A DNA stretch of 13,099 nt, from NCBI GenBank assembly GCA_005786915.1, contig SYCM01000063.1:1-13099 (forward strand), given 5' to 3'. This DNA comes from Bacteroidota bacterium. Its GTDB lineage: Bacteria > Bacteroidota > Bacteroidia > Flavobacteriales > Schleiferiaceae. Below the pieces are notes generated by a model. It was not told the DNA's origin, made no database searches, and saw only the letters and a list, made by a program, of their open reading frames with translations. Below are positions 1 to 7,999 of the stretch, piece by piece (the stretch's first letter is position 1; each line of letters starts with the position of its first letter). A program made the position numbers and the translations under genes.

Positions 1-1
1 C

Positions 2-3000
2 AACCCCGACGGCAAAGGCCAAGCGCCCGGCGCGTCGCTGGTGTACTACGACTACCCGGCGAACCTCAACAGCGTGGACCTGCACTACGCCCAGTATGGG
101 GTGCGGGTCACCGCGAGCAGCTACTCGAACGGCTGCAACGCGGGCTACACGGCCTTCACGCAGCATATGGACCAGGACATCATCCAGAACTACCACTTGA
201 TGCACGTGTTTTCGGCCGGCAACAGCGGAACCTCTAACTGCAACTACGGCGCGGGCGACGGCTGGGGCAACATCACGGGGGGCCAAAAACAAGGCAAAAA
301 CGTGATCGCAGTCGCCAACCTTCAAGGTTCCGACGCCATTGCGGGCTCGAGCAGCCGCGGCCCGGCCCACGACGGACGCATCAAGCCCGACGTCGCCGCC
401 CTGGGCACCAACGTTTTTTCCTGCTCTTCCCCCAACGGTTACGCGACGCTGACCGGAACCTCCATGGCCTGCCCCGGCACCGCGGGGGTGCTCGCCCAAC
501 TCTACGACGCCTACCGCCAAACGCACTCAGGCCAAGATCCGCACGGCGGACTCATGAAGGCCATTTTGATGAACACCGCCGACGACCTCGGCCAGCCGGG
601 TCCGGACTTCATCCACGGCTACGGGAGAATGAACGCCCTTCGCGCGGCTAAAAGCATCGAGCAAAACCACTTCATGAAGGATAGCCTTTCAGTCGGAGAG
701 ACCGACACGGTGCGCATAACTGTTCCCACAGGAACCCACGTCGTGCGCGTCATGCTGCACTGGACCGATCCCGCGGCCACCGTCAACGCCGGCCGCGCCC
801 TGGTCAACAACCTCAACGGAACCCTGGTGCAGGGCAGCGCAAGCTGGCTGCCCTGGGTGCTGAATCCGACCCCCAACGCCACCGCCCTAAACACCCCCGC
901 GGTACGTGCCGTCGACAGCTTGAACACTGCAGAGCAGTTTGAAGTCATGAATCCCACTCCGGGCGACTTTGACCTCATCGTGAACGGCACCTTGGCGGTG
1001 GGCGCAAGCCAAGAGTACTTCGTCACGTGGACCTTTGTGGCCGCCGACGTGGAACTCACCTACCCAGTAGGCGGCGAAGTGCTGGTGGCCGGACAAACGA
1101 CCCCGGTTCGTTGGGATTCCGAACCTAACGGCTCACCTTACCAGCTCAGTGCCTCTTACGACAACGGGGCAACTTGGACCGTAGTGGCCAATCCCGGCGC
1201 CAACGTCGACCAGGCCAACTGGTCGGTACCTGCGGGCGTGAACGACCAAATGTGGCTCCGCATTACCCGCGGAACCCAAGGTGACACCACCAACTTCGTG
1301 ATGAGCCGCATCGGCGTGCCCACCAACCTCAACCACCAATGGACTTGCCCCGACTCATTTAAGGTATCGTGGAACCCCGTGGTGGGCGCCGCGGGCTACG
1401 TCGTGTACCGCTTGGGAGCCGCCTACATGAACCCCGTCGACACAGTGACTGCGACCAGCTACGTCTTCACGGGCAGCAACCCCAACACGGCCGAGTGGTT
1501 CAGTGTGGCTGCCCTTACGCCTGCGGGTCGCGCCGGCAAGCGCGCGGTAGCCGTGGAAAAACCTGCCGGCATTCAAGGCTGCATCGTAACGACCGACGCC
1601 GCGCTCTCGGCCATCCTGAATCCAAAAGGCCGGATGCCTAACTGCCAGGCCTTGAGCAACGTGCCCGTCGAAGTGCGCATCCTCAACCCGGCCACGCAGC
1701 TCCTGACTTCGGTGCCGATTGCGGTGCAAGTTGGGACGGGTCCCATTCAGCGCGACACCTTGACCGTTTCGCTGACGTCCACCCAGTCCGCCAGTGCCCT
1801 ACTCACGCCCACGCTGAGTCTTGCCAGCGTCGGCATCTACTCGGTGCGCATTTGGACCGAGCTGTCGGGCGACCAAAATCCCTACAACGACACGTTGGTG
1901 AGCGTCGTCAACGTGACCTCCTCAGGCACTCCGGTGGGCCTGCCGTACAGCGAGAACTTCAACACCTTTACCGCGTGCCCAACCACGTCGAACTGCGGCG
2001 TTACGGTGTGCGGACTCTCGGGCGGATGGGTCAACGGGACCAACGGCTCTGAAGACCAGCACGATTGGCGCACCGACGCGGGCGGAACCCCGACCGCCGG
2101 CACCGGTCCCGCGGGCGGCGCTAACGGCGGAGGCCCCACCGACAACTACCTCTACCTCGAGTCCACAAACTGCTTGAATTCAACGGCCTTGGCCTACACT
2201 CCGTGCATCAATTTGACCAACGCGAGCCTGCCGCAGCTCAGCTTTGCCGCCCACATGCTAGGCAGCACTCAGGGAGAACTCCACGTGGACGTGCTTTCGG
2301 GCGGACGCTGGTACCTCGACGTGTGCACTCCGCTGGTGGGTGATAAAGGAGCGAGTTGGATCAACGTCACCGCTACCCTTTCGGCATTCACTGGCAACAT
2401 AGTGGTGATTCGCTTCCGCGGAATCACGGGAAGCGGCGGCACGAGCGACATCGCCATCGACGCCGTCTCGGTGAGCGAAGTGACTTCAGCACCGGTGGCC
2501 GCCATGCAGCTTCCGAGTGCCGCGCCCTGCCTCAACCAAGTGGTGCAGCTGTTTGATGCCTCGACCAACAGCCCCTCAACGTGGCGTTGGATCATCACCC
2601 CGCGTACGGGCGTGAGCTTTGCCAACGGCACGGACTCGACCAGCAAAAACCCGTGGGTATCGTTCAGCAACCTGGGAACCTACTCCGTACAACTCATTAC
2701 GGCCAACAGCTTTGGGTCCGATACGGCAACCAGCGCGGCGAGCATTAACCTTACGGCGGGTGCTCCCCTGCCGTTTGCAGAGGCCTTTGGTCCTTCGGTC
2801 CCCTTGGGCTGGGCGGTAGACAACCCCGACGGAGGAATCACCTGGACCGTGGCCAACAGCATTGGCATTTCGGGAACCACGACCAACGCCATGACGGTCA
2901 ACTTCTTTAACTACAGCGCGGCCCTCCAAGAAGACCGGCTGGTGACGCCCAGCATTGATTTGAGCGGAACCAACCTACCGTTCCTGGTGTTTGATGTGGC

Positions 3001-4024
3001 CTATGCGCCCTACGACGCGACCTACATCGACGGCCTTCGCGTCGAGTACAGCACCAACTGCGGCACCACCTGGCAGCCGACGGGCTACGCCAAGTTTGGG
3101 TCCGCGCTCGCAACCAAGGCCGCCCAAACCACCACGTTCACGCCGTCGCTGGCCAGCCACTGGCGTCGCGACAGCATCGCCCTGCCGTCGAGCATTTCGG
3201 GTCCGAGCGTGAAGTTCCGCTTTGTGGGCGTCAACGGCTACGGCAACAACGTATTCCTGGACAACATACAGGTGTATGATTTGGCCGCCACGGCACCAGT
3301 TGCGGCCATTTCGGCCAGTGCCACGAGCGACGTGTGCGTGCTCGACACCGTCTACTTTGCGGCGGTCAATCCTGGCAATGCCTTGGCGCAGTGGACCTTT
3401 GGGCCGGGGGCGGTACCCAGTGTGGCCACCGGACCGGGCAACCACGCCGTGTACTTTTTCTCGGCCGGACCCAAAACGGTGACCCTGCAGCTCAACGGCG
3501 CAGGGGGCACAGACCGCGACACCATTAGCCTGAACGCGGTACCTAACCTCAACGGTGCGTGGAGCTTCCAGACCGACAGCGCGTTCATCTTCCGCGGCCT
3601 TGCCGCCGTGACGCAGGGCAACGCCTTGGGCTACCTCTGGGACTTCGGCGACGGCACGACGGCCACGACAGCTTCGGTGCGCCACGTCTACGCCACCGCG
3701 GGCACCTATCCGGTGCAGTTGACGGTCGACGGACCCTGCAACGACTTGGTCTTCTCGACCAACGCCGTCATCAGTTCAGTGGGTGTGTACGAGCCTGAAC
3801 TCGGTTTTGCCGTATCGCCCAACCCCACCGACGGGCTTCTGCGCGTCGAAGGGGTGCAGCGACCTGAGGCGTACCGAATCATCGACCTTGCTGGCCGACT
3901 GGTCGGCGCCGGAGGCTGGCCTGAAGCCGACCTGATCGACCTGCGCACTTTGAGCTCCGGAAGCTACGTTTTGGAGCTCCAGCGCGACGGACAAAGCCAG
4001 CGCATATTGGTGGTCAAACGTTAA
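2..4024 (+). CDS. Secreted S8 (KP-43-like) subtilisin protease with T9SS sorting domain, 5'-partial
   Basis: Serine endopeptidase of the subtilisin family, predicted to be exported and then anchored or released by the type IX secretion system. The frame is open from base 2, so signal peptide, propeptide and the catalytic Asp and His lie upstream. Visible are the oxyanion-hole Asn (SAGNSG, Asn codon 221-223), the SSRGP...DGRIKPDV block and the catalytic Ser in GTSMACP (codon 461-463). A beta-sandwich typical of the KP-43 group follows (about 680-1040; VMLHWTDP and ALVNNLNG motifs). Next come an Ig-like domain (1049-1315), an FnIII-like domain (1322-1560), a CARDB-like stretch (1577-1918), a MAM-like module (1940-2485), a PKD-like module (2492-2755), a second jelly-roll (2762-3290) and two PKD-like modules (3296-3780; the last has WDFGDGTT). 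The type A sorting domain (3782-4021) begins with SPNPTDG and ends in a basic VVKR tail. Domain borders are estimated by eye. Family assignment is strong; the substrate is unknown. Confidence 0.93.
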   Translation, partial: NPDGKGQAPGASLVYYDYPANLNSVDLHYAQYGVRVTASSYSNGCNAGYTAFTQHMDQDIIQNYHLMHVFSAGNSGTSNCNYGAGDGWGNITGGQKQGKNVIAVANLQGSDAIAGSSSRGPAHDGRIKPDVAALGTNVFSCSSPNGYATLTGTSMACPGTAGVLAQLYDAYRQTHSGQDPHGGLMKAILMNTADDLGQPGPDFIHGYGRMNALRAAKSIEQNHFMKDSLSVGETDTVRITVPTGTHVVRVMLHWTDPAATVNAGRALVNNLNGTLVQGSASWLPWVLNPTPNATALNTPAVRAVDSLNTAEQFEVMNPTPGDFDLIVNGTLAVGASQEYFVTWTFVAADVELTYPVGGEVLVAGQTTPVRWDSEPNGSPYQLSASYDNGATWTVVANPGANVDQANWSVPAGVNDQMWLRITRGTQGDTTNFVMSRIGVPTNLNHQWTCPDSFKVSWNPVVGAAGYVVYRLGAAYMNPVDTVTATSYVFTGSNPNTAEWFSVAALTPAGRAGKRAVAVEKPAGIQGCIVTTDAALSAILNPKGRMPNCQALSNVPVEVRILNPATQLLTSVPIAVQVGTGPIQRDTLTVSLTSTQSASALLTPTLSLASVGIYSVRIWTELSGDQNPYNDTLVSVVNVTSSGTPVGLPYSENFNTFTACPTTSNCGVTVCGLSGGWVNGTNGSEDQHDWRTDAGGTPTAGTGPAGGANGGGPTDNYLYLESTNCLNSTALAYTPCINLTNASLPQLSFAAHMLGSTQGELHVDVLSGGRWYLDVCTPLVGDKGASWINVTATLSAFTGNIVVIRFRGITGSGGTSDIAIDAVSVSEVTSAPVAAMQLPSAAPCLNQVVQLFDASTNSPSTWRWIITPRTGVSFANGTDSTSKNPWVSFSNLGTYSVQLITANSFGSDTATSAASINLTAGAPLPFAEAFGPSVPLGWAVDNPDGGITWTVANSIGISGTTTNAMTVNFFNYSAALQEDRLVTPSIDLSGTNLPFLVFDVAYAPYDATYIDGLRVEYSTNCGTTWQPTGYAKFGSALATKAAQTTTFTPSLASHWRRDSIALPSSISGPSVKFRFVGVNGYGNNVFLDNIQVYDLAATAPVAAISASATSDVCVLDTVYFAAVNPGNALAQWTFGPGAVPSVATGPGNHAVYFFSAGPKTVTLQLNGAGGTDRDTISLNAVPNLNGAWSFQTDSAFIFRGLAAVTQGNALGYLWDFGDGTTATTASVRHVYATAGTYPVQLTVDGPCNDLVFSTNAVISSVGVYEPELGFAVSPNPTDGLLRVEGVQRPEAYRIIDLAGRLVGAGGWPEADLIDLRTLSSGSYVLELQRDGQSQRILVVKR

Positions 4025-4044
4025 GAGACCTGTTGCCGTGCAGC

Positions 4045-5481
4045 CTACCTGCGAGATCCCGCCGCGAGCAGCACGGCGGTGATCAATCCGTTGAGCAAGA
4101 TCAGCTCAAAGCCGAACTGATACCCTAACCACTGGGGGCCGGCCCAGCTTGCGCCGTAGGTGAGGAAGGGGCCGAGGAGGCAGGCCACGGGAATCCACCA
4201 ACCTGGCGGACGCACGGAAGTCAGCTGCCCCAAGGCAAAGAGTCCGAGCAAGGGTCCGTAGGTATACCCTGCCGCCGTAAAAATGGTGGTAATGATGCTT
4301 TGGTCTGCAAACGGCTTTACGGCAATCATGAGCAGTCCGACAGCGACCGTCATGCCCACGTGTACGCGGCGCCGCAGGCGCTCCGCACGGATGGACTCCA
4401 TGCCCTCCACACCCAAAATATCTACCGAAAACGACGTGGTCAATGCCGTGAGTGCCGAGTCAGCGCTGGAATAGGCCGCCGCAACGAGGCCCAATACAAA
4501 CAGGATGCCTATGGCCACGGGCATTTCGGGCGAGAGCGCCACGGCGGCAAAAAGACCGTCGCCCACGACGTCGATTCCTGCGCCTTCGGCATAGCGGTAC
4601 AGCACAATGCCCAATGCCAAAAACAGGAGGTTTACGGCCACCAGCACCAGGCTGAACACCACCATGTTTAACTGGGCCTCTTTCAGGCTTCGGCAGGTCA
4701 GGTTCTTTTGCATCATGTCTTGGTCCAGGCCGGTCATGGTGATGGTAATGAACATGCCGCCGAGAAACTGCTTCCAAAAATTGCGGCCGTCAGTGGCTTC
4801 GGGAAAAAACCACTGGGACTCCGGCTGCTCCCACAACCAGGTCCACGGCTCAGTGACCCCCAAGTCACCCATGAGCACTGCGAGCACCCAAACTAAAACA
4901 CCAAGCATTGCCGCCGTCTGCAGCGTATCGGTGAAGACCACGGCGCGAATTCCGCCGCGGTGCGTGTACAACCAAATCAGCCCCAGTACGCCAACCACAG
5001 TGGCGCCAAACGGCAGTCCAAACGGCTTAGCTACCAAATCGTGCAATATGGCTGCCACGAGAAAGAGGCGCAGCGACGATCCAACCCATCGGGAGACAAT
5101 AAACAGCCACGCACCAGTACGGTATGCCGCAAGCCCAAAGCGCTGATTCAGGTACCCATAAATGGTCGTCGTAGCTGTGCGGTAGTAAAGGGGGAGAAGC
5201 ACAAAAGCCACCACAGCATAACCCGCAACGTACCCCAGCACCATTTGCAGATAGCTGAACGAGGACGTGCCCACCCAACCCGGAACCGAAACGAAGGTTA
5301 CCCCGCTTAGCGACGCCCCAATCATGCCAAAGCTCACCAACCACCACGGGCTCTGCCGGCCGGCCGTGAAAAACTGGGTGTTGTCGGCGCCGCTTCGGCG
5401 CGTTGCCCATTCCGCGACAAGGACCAAGAGCAGAAAGTAGGCCGCGAGCACGGCAAGTACGAGGTAGGGACCATGGATCAT
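4045..5481 (-). CDS. Sodium:solute symporter (SSS/SLC5 family)
   Basis: Predicted inner-membrane transporter of 478 residues that couples solute uptake to the sodium gradient. Almost the whole chain is hydrophobic helices with short loops, roughly 12-13 by eye, a usual size for the family. The family's sodium-site region is recognisable around residues 336-350 (SSADSALTALTTSF, starting at Ser338). The N-terminal FFTAGRQSPWW stretch followed by GMIGASLSGVTFVSVPG is also typical of SSS proteins. The start ATG (complement of 5479-5481) precedes the first transmembrane helix and leaves no room for a signal peptide. The gene ends 20 bases from the protease stop, tail to tail, and its 5' end faces recR with only 28 bases between the preferred starts. 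The substrate cannot be read from the sequence; sugars, sialic acid, proline, pantothenate and iodide are all transported by relatives. Confidence 0.92.
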   Translation of the reverse strand: MIHGPYLVLAVLAAYFLLLVLVAEWATRRSGADNTQFFTAGRQSPWWLVSFGMIGASLSGVTFVSVPGWVGTSSFSYLQMVLGYVAGYAVVAFVLLPLYYRTATTTIYGYLNQRFGLAAYRTGAWLFIVSRWVGSSLRLFLVAAILHDLVAKPFGLPFGATVVGVLGLIWLYTHRGGIRAVVFTDTLQTAAMLGVLVWVLAVLMGDLGVTEPWTWLWEQPESQWFFPEATDGRNFWKQFLGGMFITITMTGLDQDMMQKNLTCRSLKEAQLNMVVFSLVLVAVNLLFLALGIVLYRYAEGAGIDVVGDGLFAAVALSPEMPVAIGILFVLGLVAAAYSSADSALTALTTSFSVDILGVEGMESIRAERLRRRVHVGMTVAVGLLMIAVKPFADQSIITTIFTAAGYTYGPLLGLFALGQLTSVRPPGWWIPVACLLGPFLTYGASWAGPQWLGYQFGFELILLNGLITAVLLAAGSRR

Positions 5482-5509
5482 GGTCGCAAAGATGCCGTAT
5501 TTTTGGAAG

Positions 5510-6127
5510 ATGGAACTACCCTCGGCCGCATTGGAACGCGCAGTGAGCGAATTAGCGCGGCTACCGGGGATCGGGCGAAGGTCCGCCTTGCGGCTTGCCC
5601 TACACTTGATTCAGCAGGGCGAAGATCGCATGAATCAACTCGCCGATGCGGTGCATAACCTCGCCGAGCAGACCACCTTGTGCGGCCAATGCCATTCCTT
5701 GAGCGACACGCCCACTTGCCGCATTTGCGACGACGAGCGGCGCGACCGGCAGACCCTATGCGTCGTCGAAGACGTGCGCGACGTGCTGGCGCTCGAAAAT
5801 ACCCAGGCCTTCCGGGGACGCTACCACGTGCTGGGTGGACTCATTTCTCCGATGGACGGCATGGGGCCGAGCGACTTGAGCATTGACCACCTGGTCGAGC
5901 GCGTGACGGCCGAAGGGATTACGGAAGTGCTCTTTGCACTGAGCACCACGATGGAGGGCGACACGACCGCATTTTACCTCTACCGCCGCCTGCAACCACT
6001 GAACGTCAACCTCACGGTGATGGCGCGTGGACTCCCAGTAGGTGACGCTCTAGAGTACGCCGACGAGCGAACCCTGAGCCGCGCCGTAGAGCAGCGGATT
6101 CCCTACGAGCAAACCATTAAAGGCTAA
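5510..6127 (+). CDS. recR: Recombination mediator protein RecR
   Basis: RecR acts with RecO and RecF to load RecA on SSB-coated DNA in gap repair. With the start at 5510 the product has 205 residues, close to the usual ~200. In order: a helix-hairpin-helix (LPGIGRRSALRLALHL, about residues 18-33), a four-cysteine zinc site (Cys58, Cys61, Cys70, Cys73), a TOPRIM domain (about 82-175, beginning LCVVEDVRDV and containing GGLISPMDGMGP) and the C-terminal segment with ARGLPVGDALEYAD. ATG codons at 5480 and 5492 are in frame upstream. I chose 5510 because MELPSAALERAV aligns with the normal RecR N-terminus and because 5480 would overlap the start of the divergent symporter gene. The glycosyltransferase gene follows after 9 bases, so the two are probably co-transcribed. 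Confidence 0.96.
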   Translation: MELPSAALERAVSELARLPGIGRRSALRLALHLIQQGEDRMNQLADAVHNLAEQTTLCGQCHSLSDTPTCRICDDERRDRQTLCVVEDVRDVLALENTQAFRGRYHVLGGLISPMDGMGPSDLSIDHLVERVTAEGITEVLFALSTTMEGDTTAFYLYRRLQPLNVNLTVMARGLPVGDALEYADERTLSRAVEQRIPYEQTIKG

Positions 6128-6136
6128 CTTCACGCC

Positions 6137-7975
6137 GTGCGCCTTTCGGTACTCATCGTCAACTACAACGTCAAAGCCTTTCTTGACCAGTGCTTGCGTT
6201 CGGTGCGGAGCGCTTCGCGCGGACTCGACGTCGAGGTCGTCGTCGTCGACAACGCCTCCACTGACGGCAGCGAGGCCTGGATCACCGCCAAATTTCCCGA
6301 AGTGCGCTGGATCGCCTCGCCCACGAACCTCGGCTTTGGGCGCGCCAACAACCTCGCCCTGCGCGAGGCCACCGGCGACATTGTGCTCTACCTCAACCCC
6401 GACACGGTCCTGCCCGAAGACAACCTTCGGACGGCCCTGGCCTACCTCGAAGCACACCCTGAAGTCGGATCCTTGGGCTGCCGGATGCTCGACGGAACCG
6501 GAGCCTACCTTCCCGAATCCAAGCGCGCCCTGCCCACCCCGACCGTCGCCCTGTACCGGCTGCTCGGAATGAGTACTTTGGCGCCGCGCAGTCCGCGCTT
6601 TGCCCGCTACTACCTCGGCCACCTGCCTGAAGACCAAAATGCCGAAGTCGACGTGCACTGCGGCGCGTGGATGATGGTCCGCAAACCCATCCTCGACCAA
6701 CTGGGCGGCTTTGACGAGGCCTTCTTCATGTACGGCGAAGACATCGACCTGAGCTACCGCATTCAGCAGGCCGGATGGCAGAATCACTACCTCGCAACCT
6801 CACCCATCATCCACTACAAAGGCGAGTCCACCAAGCACGCCACCTGGAAGTACGTAAAAACCTTTCACGAGGCTATGGACATTTTTGCCCGCAAGCACTT
6901 TGCCGGCCAAGCGGCGTCCTTCAGCGCCCTGATTCGTTTGGGCATCTACGCCAAAGCCAGCGCTTCCATGCTCCAGCGGTGGGCGGTACTTCTGCTACCG
7001 CTGCTCATCGAGCTCGCGCTTGGCCTCTTTCTAGCGGAATCTATTACCTCCTACTGGGAGCGTTCGCACCGCTACGTCGAGGGCGGAGCTTATCCCGATG
7101 CCTACCGCCAGGTGGTACTGCCGGCCTACGCCGTGGTTTGGTTCGCAGTGTACTACGTCCTTGGCAGTGCGCGCGGCCCCCTTCGCCGGTGGTTCACCGG
7201 CGGGGTCCTTGCGACCCTTTCCCTCTTAGTAGGCTACGCACTTTTGCCGGTCGAATGGCGCTTTTCTCGGGCGCTCGTGCTGCTTTCCTCGCTTCTGTTT
7301 GCGGCGGCCTCGCTGTGCTCCAGGGCGGTGCGGATGGTACTCGAGCTGAACGAGCGCGGACTCCTTCGCCAAGGAACCGCCAACCTGGGCCGACCGGGCA
7401 CCCCCGTGCCGCCCGAAAAGCAGCCGCACGACTACGACCTTCCCTGGGGAGGCCAAACCCTTGCCGCGCTTTCTACCTTTCAGCCCGCGGTGCTCGCTAT
7501 GCACCCGGGGCCCTCGCTGTCCTATGGGGAGTGCATCCAACTCATGCAAGCCCTGCACGGTCAAGGTATTCGCTTTCGCACCGTGTACCCGGAATGGTCG
7601 TTGGGCAGCGACGACCGACGAACCGCATCCGACGCCCAAATCTCAGAGATCGACAAGCCGTCGGTTCGGCGGGTTCGCCGGGCGACCCACGCCCTTTTGG
7701 CGCTCGCGTTCCTGGCGCTGGCCCCTTTCTTGGCGTGGAGTCCCAAAGGCCGATTCCTGCTGAGCCACGCGATGCCCGTGCTTCGGGGTTCGCGCGCTTG
7801 GGTAGGTTATGCGGGCGACGGCCACGGACTGCGCCCCCTGCCTCCTGGGGTGGTGCCGCACGTTCCACCTAGCGGGGTGGCGGATTGGGACCGCGCCGCC
7901 GACCAACGCTATGCTAACCGTTGGCACGTGGATTTAGACGTTTATGCACTTCTCCGCCGGCGACCTATGCCTTAA
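6137..7975 (+). CDS. Family 2 glycosyltransferase with membrane and C-terminal extension
   Basis: Predicted inverting GT-A glycosyltransferase (612 residues) that moves a sugar from a nucleotide donor, probably in cell-surface polysaccharide or O-antigen-type synthesis. The GT2 domain spans about residues 1-270: LSVLIVNYNV at the N-terminus, DNASTDGS (Asp38), the donor/metal-binding NPDT in place of DxD (Asp89), and GEDIDLSYR with the likely catalytic acidic pair Glu201-Asp202. Four hydrophobic segments follow (about 282-302, 326-345, 353-372, 380-399). The remaining ~200 residues include another hydrophobic segment (516-534) and a GSRAWVGYAGD motif. That tail recalls the C-terminal part of polyprenyl-phosphate sugar transferases but lacks their usual catalytic block. 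From memory, GT2 proteins with this sort of tail occur across Bacteroidota. The start is a GTG; the sequence right after it already forms the first GT2 strand, so no later start is plausible. It lies between recR and the E2 gene. Confidence 0.9.
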   Translation: MRLSVLIVNYNVKAFLDQCLRSVRSASRGLDVEVVVVDNASTDGSEAWITAKFPEVRWIASPTNLGFGRANNLALREATGDIVLYLNPDTVLPEDNLRTALAYLEAHPEVGSLGCRMLDGTGAYLPESKRALPTPTVALYRLLGMSTLAPRSPRFARYYLGHLPEDQNAEVDVHCGAWMMVRKPILDQLGGFDEAFFMYGEDIDLSYRIQQAGWQNHYLATSPIIHYKGESTKHATWKYVKTFHEAMDIFARKHFAGQAASFSALIRLGIYAKASASMLQRWAVLLLPLLIELALGLFLAESITSYWERSHRYVEGGAYPDAYRQVVLPAYAVVWFAVYYVLGSARGPLRRWFTGGVLATLSLLVGYALLPVEWRFSRALVLLSSLLFAAASLCSRAVRMVLELNERGLLRQGTANLGRPGTPVPPEKQPHDYDLPWGGQTLAALSTFQPAVLAMHPGPSLSYGECIQLMQALHGQGIRFRTVYPEWSLGSDDRRTASDAQISEIDKPSVRRVRRATHALLALAFLALAPFLAWSPKGRFLLSHAMPVLRGSRAWVGYAGDGHGLRPLPPGVVPHVPPSGVADWDRAADQRYANRWHVDLDVYALLRRRPMP

Positions 7976-7980
7976 ATTTG
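7973..7980 (+). promoter_or_regulatory. Possible -7 box upstream of the E2 gene
   Basis: TAAATTTG matches the Bacteroidota -7 consensus TAnnTTTG exactly and overlaps the TAA stop of the glycosyltransferase gene. It would place transcription start about 14 bases before the E2 ATG, a short but workable leader. I see no TTTG -33 element at the usual spacing, so this may be chance or a weak internal promoter allowing E2, exonuclease and FAH genes to be expressed apart from recR. Confidence 0.3.
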
Positions 7981-7999
7981 CCGCACAACCCCAGCGAAT

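Noticed and set aside
2975..3685. Long minus-strand open frame (236 codons) inside the protease gene
   Set aside because: It lies wholly antisense to a well-supported coding region, has an Arg/Gly/His/Val-rich composition typical of GC-rich shadow frames, and shows no domain.
4035..4077. Inverted repeat GCCGTGC/GCACGGC as a terminator between the convergent genes
   Set aside because: The 7-base arms are 29 bases apart, the right arm lies inside the symporter coding region, and no U-rich tract follows.
5499..5506. TATTTTTG as a -7 box for recR
   Set aside because: It matches TAnnTTTG but lies only four bases before the chosen ATG, so transcription would begin at or after the start codon.
6050..6787. 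Minus-strand open frame of 245 codons across recR and the glycosyltransferase
   Set aside because: It overlaps two real genes with clear motifs on the plus strand and has no recognisable motif of its own.
6775..7872. Plus-strand open frame of 365 codons in another frame of the glycosyltransferase gene
   Set aside because: The Arg/Pro/Ser-rich translation is a frame shadow; the transmembrane pattern and C-terminal motifs belong to the annotated frame, which continues without interruption.
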